Origin: Adhaeribacter aquaticus DSM 16391
Lineage (GTDB): Bacteria; Bacteroidota; Bacteroidia; Cytophagales; Hymenobacteraceae
DNA: 64,000 nt
NCBI RefSeq assembly: GCF_000473365.1
Contig: NZ_KI421517.1
Span: forward strand, 2,754,895-2,818,894
Direction: 5' to 3'
The notes under the pieces were generated by a model. It saw only the letters and a list, made by a program, of their open reading frames with translations. It was not told the origin of the DNA and searched no databases. The position numbers and the translations under genes are program-made. Positions within the stretch are counted from its first letter, which is position 1. Each line of letters starts with the position of its first letter. Shown in pieces: positions 1 to 6,814 of this stretch.

Positions 1-1
1 T

Positions 2-223
2 GAATTTGAATACATCCAGATCAAGAAATTAACCAAAGCTGAGTTAGCAGATTTACAAGCCGCTAAACAAACATATACAGATGCTGCCGAGCTACACATC
101 CGGTTACAACAGATTAAAGATGCTTATACTGCAAAAGTAAGTGCATTATTAAACGATTCACAACAGAAAGCCTTCTCTGCTTATTTAGCGGCCACACAAG
201 CTAACTTATTAGCTATTCAATAA
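2..223 (+). CDS. Small exported helical protein, C-terminal fragment (paralogue of the gene at 4899)
   Basis: The reading frame is open from the window edge to the TAA at 221-223, giving about 73 residues; the start and any signal peptide lie outside the window. The residues align without gaps to the C-terminal half of the protein at 4899-5276, sharing EYIQIKKLT near the start and AYLAA-QANLLA at the end, and the DNA is also clearly similar. The composition is helix-forming, rich in Q, A, L and K, and the LLNDSQQKAF stretch recalls the LTPEQ-type repeats of Spy/CpxP-like periplasmic proteins. That family link is only inferred. Function is unknown. A terminator follows 30 bases downstream. Confidence is high that this is a gene and low on its role. 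Confidence 0.8.
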   Translation, partial: EFEYIQIKKLTKAELADLQAAKQTYTDAAELHIRLQQIKDAYTAKVSALLNDSQQKAFSAYLAATQANLLAIQ

Positions 224-253
224 TACTTACTTTACCTACCACTATTTTACCTG

Positions 254-282
254 AAGCCAGCAAAAAGCTGGCTTTTGTTTTT
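254..282 (+). terminator. Rho-independent terminator
   Basis: An 8-bp perfect stem (AAGCCAGC / GCTGGCTT) with an AAAAA loop is followed by TTGTTTTT. It ends the transcript of the small gene just upstream. The same stem sequence with a different loop follows the paralogue at 5329-5355, so gene and terminator were copied together. Confidence 0.85.
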
Positions 283-1050
283 AAACTGTGCCAACAAAAT
301 ATAACTAATAATTAGCCGAATTATACGCTGATTTATGAACCTAAGGAAAAGGTTAAGCATTTATTTATATTCAAAATTATTTATAACAGCGACCTAAATC
401 TAGAAGTATACCAGAAAAGGATTTGTACTATCTTACTGATAAAAATGATCTGATTTTTTTATCTGCTACTAGTTTATGTCTGTTACCTCTGATTAATTAA
501 GAAGCCCTTATTACAAAACATTTGGTTTCTTCTTGCAACAGGTTAGTAAGCATAATTTATTGGATGTTCGGGGAAGGGTGTAAAGCCACTATGGAAGATC
601 ATAAATTGCACCTTGGTGAGTTTGTTCCTCATCTGCTCAAACAGGTAAATAATAATTTTGTCGGGCTTATTTAGTTACGCCTTCCTATTATAAGTTAATC
701 GAGGAACTGGAAAGTTTCTAAAATTAGAAGAGGCCACAATATTCTCATCCATTCCCAAAAAACTCTCTTAATCGGAACTGTAAACCCATGATTGGTTACA
801 CTCCCAGCAAATTAAGTAAATGCGATCGAAAGAGCTACGGGTAAATTATTCTTAAACAACCAGATAACATCAAGAATACCTAAGAGGGCAATGCAGATAA
901 TGGGCCACTTCTATGCATCTGGTTTTAAAGGAATATTGGTAAATCAAGTATCAATTAGAAAAAGGAGAAATCACCAATTGCCAGGCTTCTCTTTTAGAAA
1001 TAAATATCCAGACCTAACTTCTTTCCTTCTTATATTCTCTTAACTAGCCC
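283..1050. other. Non-coding stretch, possibly decayed DNA
   Basis: No open frame longer than about 50 codons was found, and none resembles a known family. Short frames at 591-674 (27 codons) and 891-1043 (50 codons) begin with ATG but look like chance or like remnants of a degraded gene. The base composition is less AT-rich than true promoter spacers in this window, which hints at former coding DNA. No repeats or RNA structures stand out. The convergent response-regulator gene ends at 1051. Confidence 0.4.
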
Positions 1051-1432
1051 TTATAAATGCGACAGAATTTCCTGTACATCAGTTGCATCCAATGGTTTAT
1101 GTTTAAACCCGCTAATCAAATCGTTAGTAGAGGCTTTATCCGTATCATCCAAACTCAAGGAAGAGGTCAGGATAAAAATTTTACAGCTGGCTTTAACTTG
1201 CGGTTTATAGGGTTCCAGTTCCTCCAGGAATTCCCAGCCGTCCATTCCAGGCATATCAAGATCTAATAAAATTAGTTCTGGCAGCTTTGTTTCATTTTCC
1301 AATACCATCATCTCCAGGGCTTCTTCGGCAGAAAGAAAAGATGAAACTGTTCCGGTAAATCCTTCTGCTTGCAGTTTATTTTTTAACCAGAAATAGGCTG
1401 ACTCATTTATCATCAATAATAAAAGCTTGCAT
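1051..1432 (-). pseudogene. Single-domain response regulator (CheY-like), apparently frameshifted near the start
   Basis: The open part (1416 down to 1051) is a receiver domain lacking the usual N-terminal acidic pair. It has the phosphoacceptor segment LILLDLDMPGMDG, the switch residues ILTSS and the conserved lysine in FKHKPLD. The missing beginning is present in another frame: an ATG at 1432-1430 reads MQAFIIDDK and then hits TGA. Removing one A from the AAA run (complement of 1406-1408) would give IIDDNESAYFWLK, a perfect receiver start of 126 residues in all. That ATG sits six bases after the stop of the kinase gene, as expected for the second gene of an operon. The disruption could be a real mutation, a homopolymer sequencing error or, less likely, programmed frameshifting. 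The partner would be the kinase encoded upstream at 1439-4357. Confidence 0.8.
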
Positions 1433-1438
1433 GCGTTC

Positions 1439-4357
1439 TTACTTTAAAATAATAGTAAAACTGGTTCCACTATTTACCTGGCTATTTACCTGAATCTGCC
1501 CGCCCATAGCTTCTATGTGCATCTTTACCAGAAATAAACCAATACCTTTTCCTTCTTTGGTGGCATGAAACCTTTTATAGAGTTTGAAAACATTATCCTT
1601 GGCTTTTTTCATGTCGAAACCCAATCCGTTATCCGAGAAGCTAATTGTTTTTGTTCCTGCCGCGTTTGTATGGGCCTGAATGGTAATCTGAAGCGGACGC
1701 TCGGGTGAACGGTATTTAATGGCGTTAGATAATAGGTTATTAAAGATGCTGTACATATAAGCCCGGTTTGCCTGAACCTGCAGTTCTTCTTCTATATGTA
1801 AACTAACTTCTCCCTGGCAATAATCTAAAGTAGCCTGGAAATCATATATAGTTTGCTCAATTACATCCACCAGCTTTATACTCTCCTTTTCCAGCACATG
1901 GATCTTATCCCGGATAGATAAAATGGAGTTTATATCTTTCAATATTTCATCCAGCCGAACAATGCTATTCTTTAAATAAGTTAAAGCCTGATCAAAGTTA
2001 GCGGAGTCCTTACTAACACTTTCCAACATGCTGATAAGACCTAATGCATTGGCAACGGGAGAACGAAAGTTATGAGAAATAATATAAGTAAACTGCTGCA
2101 TATCCCGGTTACGCGCATACAGATCTTTGGCCATTCTTTGCAGATTAGCTTCTGCTTCTTTGCGGAAGGTAATATTTTTAAAAATTGCGATATACTGTGT
2201 TATTATTCCTTGCTCATTATGAACCGGGCTAAAATCCATCGACACCCATAAAGGTTCACCTGATTTATGGTGAATTATAATTTGGGAGTTAAACGCAACC
2301 CCTTCCTGAAATTTGGTACGTATCCGCTCTAGTTCTGCTGGATCTGTCTCAGGTCCTTCCAGCAAGGTGGTTGGTCTTTTACCTGAAACATCATCCAGGG
2401 TGTATCCTGTTATGCGGGTAAAGCCTTCGTTTATCCATTCGGTTTGCCCTTGGGCATTTGTAATAAACACACCATTTATGGTCTTACTGGCCACGAATGA
2501 TAGCTTTTTAAGTTCTTGCTCTACCTTTTTTCTCTCTGTAATATCTTTTTGAATGGCAATAAATTTTGATAAATCCCCCGCCTTATTGAAAACAGGCGTA
2601 ATCTCTTTGTAGAACCAAAATTTTTCGCCAGACTTTTTGTAGTTAATTATTTCATCAGAGAAGGGGATTTGTTCTTTAAGTTTTTTGCTAACCCTTTTTA
2701 CTGTTTCTGAATTCGTTTCGGGTCCTTGTAGAATTTCTCCTGGCTTTTTGCCGGCCATTTCAGATAAGGTGTAGCCGGTCAGGTTGGTGAAGCCTTCATT
2801 AACCCATTCGGTTAAACCTTCTGCATCAGTAATTATAACGCTATTGGTGGTTTTCCGGGCTACTAAGGACAACTTCTCCAGCTCCTTTTTGTTATTTACC
2901 TGTTCTGTAATATCACTAAAGTAAACCGACAATCCTTCTTCGGATGGAAATGCTTTTACCTCCAGCCATTTTTCCAGTTTAGTTAAATAAGCTTCAAAAT
3001 GAACAGCTTTACCCGTATTTGCCGCCTGATGGTACTGCTGATAGAAAATCTTGTTAACCTCCTCCGGAAAAACATCCCAAATGTTTCTTCCGGTAAAATT
3101 TTCACCAGCTTTAAATAAAACTTTATAGAACTCCTGGTTTATGTAAGTGAAGTTCCAGTTTTTGTCTAAGGTAAAAAAGGCCTCGGTAATGCTTTCAAAA
3201 ATAGTATTGAGCTTTTTGGCTTGATTTTCAACAGTCCTTTGTGCCAGGCTAGCCGCTGTTATATCCTTTATGACAACATGAACGGCTATTACTTTATTGT
3301 TTGCTATCAGGGGAACCTTGATAACCTGCAGGACTTTAGATCCTTGTTCGAGGAAATTTGCATTAACTTGAAAATTTACCTTTTTGCCGGAAAAAGTCTC
3401 CTGTAAGTTCTGCCGGAATATTGGGGCTATATCGGGAGGCAGAAAATCAAAAATTAACTTACCGGTAACCTCCTCCTTTTTTTTATTCATGAAAGCAAGA
3501 AAGGCTGCATTAGCATCCAGTATATAGCCTGCTTCATTCTGGTAAACCATCAAATCCGGGTTATTCTCAAATAAACTCCGGAAGCGTTGCTCACTTTCCT
3601 CTAGATTTAACTCGTCCCTTTTACGTTGAGTTATGTTCTGAGAACTAACAAAAATCGCTTGAATAGCCGGATTCTCTAATTGATTACTAACCGTTGTTTC
3701 TACCCAACACCATTGCCCATCAGAAGTTTTAAATCTAAAATCTGCTAATTTGAGAGGCTCGTTGGAAGTCTTTACTTGAGCTAGTGTTGCCTGAGCCCTG
3801 CCTGCATCTTCGGGGTGAATCAGGGGGAAAACATTTTTTCCAATTAATTGATCCGGTTCATATCCAAGGTTTTGTATGACAGGACCAACTACATGAAGGT
3901 AATTGCCCTCTTCATCTAATAACGCCACCATATCAACCCCATGCATGGCCAAAATTCGCTCAAACTCTTCTCTTTTATGTGTCTCAGTTAGGGCGGCCTT
4001 ACTAGCACAAAGATCCTTTCCAATACATAAAAAACACTTGTCTTCCTCCGACCACACTACTGACCATCGGATCGGCACTTGTTGACCATTCTTATTCAGG
4101 TAGCAATTTTCAAAACTCCTCTCCGCATTCCCTGCACTTATAGCGTGTGAAGCCTCTAAGGTTTTGGCGCGGAATTCCGGGTGGATAAAATTCTTTGAAT
4201 GTTTGCCTTCCAGTTCCTGACGGCTATAGCCTAAAATCTGACTGCATGCCTGACTTACCTGTATAAACCGACCCTCTGAATCGATGGTACAGATCAGATC
4301 CTGGGAGTTATCCATCACATGGTTTAGGAGGGTATTGCTTCTATTTCCTTCTCTCAT
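1439..4357 (-). CDS. Soluble multi-PAS sensor histidine kinase
   Basis: This is a 972-residue cytoplasmic kinase with no membrane segment. About six consecutive PAS domains fill residues 10-745; several carry the GYTLSEMAGK or GYTLDDVSGK type motif with PAC segments such as AIQKDITERK. The dimerisation and phosphoacceptor helix has the histidine in YIISHNFRSP near residue 760. The ATPase domain follows, with the N box NNLLSNAIKYRSP near 875, DNGLGFD near 910 and GKGIGLFLVKMHIEAMGG near the end. HNFRSP rather than HE(I/L)RTP is typical of the large PAS kinases of Bacteroidota. The downstream response-regulator gene starts six bases after the stop and is probably the phosphotransfer partner, although it is frameshifted here. 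The signal sensed is unknown; successive PAS domains suggest small ligands or redox sensing. Confidence 0.92.
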   Translation of the reverse strand: MREGNRSNTLLNHVMDNSQDLICTIDSEGRFIQVSQACSQILGYSRQELEGKHSKNFIHPEFRAKTLEASHAISAGNAERSFENCYLNKNGQQVPIRWSVVWSEEDKCFLCIGKDLCASKAALTETHKREEFERILAMHGVDMVALLDEEGNYLHVVGPVIQNLGYEPDQLIGKNVFPLIHPEDAGRAQATLAQVKTSNEPLKLADFRFKTSDGQWCWVETTVSNQLENPAIQAIFVSSQNITQRKRDELNLEESEQRFRSLFENNPDLMVYQNEAGYILDANAAFLAFMNKKKEEVTGKLIFDFLPPDIAPIFRQNLQETFSGKKVNFQVNANFLEQGSKVLQVIKVPLIANNKVIAVHVVIKDITAASLAQRTVENQAKKLNTIFESITEAFFTLDKNWNFTYINQEFYKVLFKAGENFTGRNIWDVFPEEVNKIFYQQYHQAANTGKAVHFEAYLTKLEKWLEVKAFPSEEGLSVYFSDITEQVNNKKELEKLSLVARKTTNSVIITDAEGLTEWVNEGFTNLTGYTLSEMAGKKPGEILQGPETNSETVKRVSKKLKEQIPFSDEIINYKKSGEKFWFYKEITPVFNKAGDLSKFIAIQKDITERKKVEQELKKLSFVASKTINGVFITNAQGQTEWINEGFTRITGYTLDDVSGKRPTTLLEGPETDPAELERIRTKFQEGVAFNSQIIIHHKSGEPLWVSMDFSPVHNEQGIITQYIAIFKNITFRKEAEANLQRMAKDLYARNRDMQQFTYIISHNFRSPVANALGLISMLESVSKDSANFDQALTYLKNSIVRLDEILKDINSILSIRDKIHVLEKESIKLVDVIEQTIYDFQATLDYCQGEVSLHIEEELQVQANRAYMYSIFNNLLSNAIKYRSPERPLQITIQAHTNAAGTKTISFSDNGLGFDMKKAKDNVFKLYKRFHATKEGKGIGLFLVKMHIEAMGGQIQVNSQVNSGTSFTIILK

Positions 4358-4898
4358 TTCCTTCTCTTACTTCCGCTCGAATTACTTAATTTATAAGTTT
4401 TCTCATTAAATCAATTGAAAGGTAGAGGCTTAAATTATATATAAACCTGTTATGCTATACCCTAATTTACTCTGGGGTTTATTAGCTTTTAATTGAAATG
4501 AATTATTAGAATAGTCTAATAAATTTTTAATTCTGGTTTAATATTAAGTATAGTTAACTTAATTCTTTTATTAAATAATGATAAAATTTTCACAACAGCT
4601 TTGACAGGGTTCTAAGTGCATAAATAGCAGGCCGCATTAAAGTGGAAGAATACAATTTTGCCATCTTTCTGATGATTAACATATTTTGTAAGCAAAATCA
4701 TTCAGCAAGTATCATTTATTTAAAATTTTTAAAGCTGCATTTTCTTTTTTGTTACTTACAGTCATCAAATAAGGAGGAGGTTTACCGGGTAAAAGGGGAT
4801 CTTTAACAGGTTTAGTTAGAGGTTTATCTAAATATATACTAGTGCTATATTCTGTGCAGTACTTTTGATTATCAACTAAGACAAAAAGCATTAGTGAT
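4358..4898. other. Divergent AT-rich spacer
   Basis: This spacer separates the leftward kinase gene from the rightward small exported-protein gene. It is very AT-rich from 4380 to 4720. An open frame on the minus strand (4960-4712) overlaps the start of the gene at 4899, has no recognisable content and is regarded as chance. A possible promoter element for the rightward gene is listed separately. Nothing else was seen. Confidence 0.5.
4860..4867 (+). promoter_or_regulatory. Possible -7 promoter element (TACTTTTG)
   Basis: TACTTTTG fits the Bacteroidetes -7 consensus TAnnTTTG and lies 31 bases before the ATG at 4899. No convincing TTTG box was seen at the expected distance upstream, so support is weak. 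Confidence 0.3.
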
Positions 4899-5276
4899 AT
4901 GAAAAAGCACTTCCTACTTCTAGCCTTCACCCTGATCCTTTCTACTATAACTTTTGCCAATGGGGCAAAAGATCAGCAACGGTTTGATGCTGCTCTGGAA
5001 CAGACAGCCCGTATAGAAGTTCGTCAGTTACAGGAGTTGCTTCGCTTTAACGAATATGAATACATCCAGATCAAAAAGTTAACTGAAGCCCAGTTAGCGG
5101 ATGTGCAAGCAGTACAGAAAACAATGGAAGCCGGTTCAGTAGAACTGCATGTAAAACTACAACAGATACAGGAAACTTATAAAGCTCAAGTAGTAGCTTT
5201 ACTTAGCCCAAACCAGCAGAAAGCTTTCATGGCTTATTTAGCCGCTAAACAAGCCAACTTACTGGCTACTATGTAA
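4899..5276 (+). CDS. Small exported helical protein, LTxxQ-like (function unknown)
   Basis: The 125-residue product begins with a classic signal peptide (MKKHFLLLAFTLILSTITFA), so it is exported to the periplasm or outside. The mature part is all-helical in appearance and rich in Q, A, L, E and K. Segments such as LTEAQLADVQ and LLSPNQQKAFMAYLAAKQ recall the LTxxQ motifs of Spy/CpxP-like periplasmic chaperones; this relation is inferred, not proven. It is a close paralogue of the gene ending at 223, with similar DNA, similar 3' flank (TTTACCTACCACTATTTTACC) and the same terminator stem. The two copies flank a kinase and response-regulator pair, so regulation by that pair is possible. The start is chosen because the signal peptide follows directly. 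Confidence 0.85.
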   Translation: MKKHFLLLAFTLILSTITFANGAKDQQRFDAALEQTARIEVRQLQELLRFNEYEYIQIKKLTEAQLADVQAVQKTMEAGSVELHVKLQQIQETYKAQVVALLSPNQQKAFMAYLAAKQANLLATM

Positions 5277-5328
5277 CCTCTTTACCTACCACTATTTTAC
5301 CTTTACTTTACCTACCCCTAAATCCAAT

Positions 5329-5355
5329 AAGCCAGCCTAACCGCTGGCTTTTTTT
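5329..5355 (+). terminator. Rho-independent terminator
   Basis: The stem AAGCCAGC / GCTGGCTT with loop CTAACC is followed by a run of T. It repeats the stem found after the paralogous gene at 254-282. Confidence 0.85.
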
Positions 5356-5591
5356 ATGTAAAATTTGTAAAGCTTAGTACTTAAAAAGAGAAGTTTAATA
5401 TTGCTTCTAAAAATGCAGTAGTATAAGAATAACTAAAAGTAAGTCTGGTCCTGTAGCTATCAAGGTACTGAAGTCGATACAAACCGGGTAGTACTTTGAC
5501 TCTATTTGTATAAAACAAAAAGAATTTGGTATTAGGCATTTTTGGAATAAGTCCCTACTTTCGCCCCTAGTATAGTGAAGTAAAAAAGTAA

Positions 5592-6041
5592 ATGGTCAAA
5601 ATAAAAAGGACTAACAGCGACGATAAGGATTTTCAGACGCTAATCTACGAACTGGACGATGATTTGCAGGGCCGGTATAATGGTGGCAACTATCATTACG
5701 ATATAAATATCAATATTGATCATTTAGATACCGTTGTAGTTGCTGAAATAAATGAAGTATCTATTGGTTGTGGTTGTTTTAAGGAAATTGATAAAGATAC
5801 AGTAGAAATAAAACGGATGTATGTAAATCCGCACTATCGTTATTATGGGGTGGCCTCTACTGTTGTAGATGAACTTGAAAAGTGGGCGAAAGAAAGAAAT
5901 TATAAGCAAGCGGTTTTAGAAACAGGGGAACAACAACCCGAAGCCATTAAATTTTTTGAAAAGCATGGCTTTAGAATTATTGAGAATTTTGAGCCTTATG
6001 TAGGCTTGGAAGGCAGTATATGTATGGGGAAACATCTTTAA
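5592..6041 (+). CDS. GNAT family N-acetyltransferase
   Basis: The 149-residue protein has the GNAT fold pattern. The conserved core IKRMYVNPHYRYYGVASTVVDELEKWA (residues about 75-101) matches motif A, with the acetyl-CoA pyrophosphate loop as R-Y-Y-G-V-A rather than the usual Q/RxxGxG/A. Motif B follows as ETGEQQPEAIKFFEKHGF, near residues 117-134. Such enzymes move an acetyl group from acetyl-CoA to an amine on a small molecule or protein N-terminus; the substrate cannot be read from the sequence. It is a stand-alone gene: a terminator lies before it and another immediately after it. The length is normal for a single GNAT domain. Confidence 0.88.
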   Translation: MVKIKRTNSDDKDFQTLIYELDDDLQGRYNGGNYHYDININIDHLDTVVVAEINEVSIGCGCFKEIDKDTVEIKRMYVNPHYRYYGVASTVVDELEKWAKERNYKQAVLETGEQQPEAIKFFEKHGFRIIENFEPYVGLEGSICMGKHL

Positions 6042-6077
6042 AACAAAAGGCCTCAACTGAGGCCTTTTGTTTTTGTT
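6041..6077 (+). terminator. Strong Rho-independent terminator
   Basis: A perfect 15-bp inverted repeat (AAACAAAAGGCCTCA / TGAGGCCTTTTGTTT, two-base loop) starts at the last base of the stop codon of the acetyltransferase gene and is followed by TTGTT. The A-rich left arm would also give a T tract on the opposite strand. Confidence 0.9.
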
Positions 6078-6221
6078 ATATTAATAAGCATACTTCCTAA
6101 ATATAGAATACATACTGCTCTTCAGGATAAATTCTTTAAGTAAAAAATTATTCCTGCTCCTGGTATAGAAAAGCGCCGTCGGCCAGTTTTAATAGTACAG
6201 AATTGTTTTCTGAGTTTATTT

Positions 6222-6722
6222 ATGGAGAAAGCCTTGCGTCCGGTTGATGTTTATTTTGCTCAATATAGCCAGCGTCATCAGCACCCGGTAAACCAACGAA
6301 TTCACTGGGTTTGTGTTCCACTTTTTGTCTTTAGTATTCTCGGGTTGGTCTGGAGTATTTCTTTCCCCCAGTTTTCTTGGTTAGGAGGCGCCCAGCGGTA
6401 CCTGAATTTTGCTACTTTCTTAATAGCTTTTGCTATCCTTTATTACTGGCGGTTGTCTTTCCGTTTGGCAGTGGCTATGTGGTTATCAATAATAATTTTC
6501 TCAACCATAATTATAAGCCTGGAAAAGCTAGAACGATTAGCAGGTTGGCCGCCATTATGGAAAATAAGTTTAAGTATATTTATCCTCTCTGGGATTGGTC
6601 AGTTTATTGGTCATATGATAGAAGGTAAAATGCCTTCTATCCTGGATGAGCTAAAGTTTCTTTTAATAGGCCCTATCTATCTTTGGCAATCTCTTTTTAA
6701 AAAGCTTGGCATTACCTACTAA
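6222..6722 (+). CDS. Mpo1-like (DUF962 / YGL010w family) membrane protein
   Basis: The 166-residue protein begins with the family signature: a Y-x6-H-x4-N-x2-IHWVCVP stretch at residues about 15-35. Four hydrophobic segments follow (about 34-50, 63-80, 84-100 and 115-130), then a GHMIEGKMPS motif near 131. The yeast member Mpo1 is an iron-dependent dioxygenase that shortens 2-hydroxy fatty acids by alpha-oxidation; the conserved histidines seen here are those expected of metal ligands. Whether the bacterial protein performs the same reaction is not known. It is a single gene ending in a terminator shared with the convergent barrel gene. Confidence 0.85.
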   Translation: MEKALRPVDVYFAQYSQRHQHPVNQRIHWVCVPLFVFSILGLVWSISFPQFSWLGGAQRYLNFATFLIAFAILYYWRLSFRLAVAMWLSIIIFSTIIISLEKLERLAGWPPLWKISLSIFILSGIGQFIGHMIEGKMPSILDELKFLLIGPIYLWQSLFKKLGITY

Positions 6723-6742
6723 GCCACTTCTAATAAAGAAAA

Positions 6743-6796
6743 AACCATTATGAAGCCTTCCTACTTAAGAGAAGTTAGGTCTTAATGGTTATTTCT
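6743..6796. terminator. Bidirectional terminator between convergent genes
   Basis: AACCATTA at 6743-6750 pairs with TAATGGTT at 6783-6790, with an additional imperfect CCTA/TAGG stem inside. T-rich tracts follow on the plus strand (ATTTCTTTTT) and on the minus strand (TTTTTTC). It sits between the rightward gene ending at 6722 and the leftward gene ending at 6815. Confidence 0.65.
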
Positions 6797-6814
6797 TTTT
6801 CGTTTGCAATAAAA

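Noticed and set aside
891-1043. 50-codon frame starting with ATG in the non-coding stretch
   Set aside because: No recognisable motif, no upstream signals, and the length is within chance.
4712-4960. 82-codon minus-strand frame over the start of the small exported-protein gene
   Set aside because: It overlaps a gene with a clear signal peptide, and no domain is recognisable.
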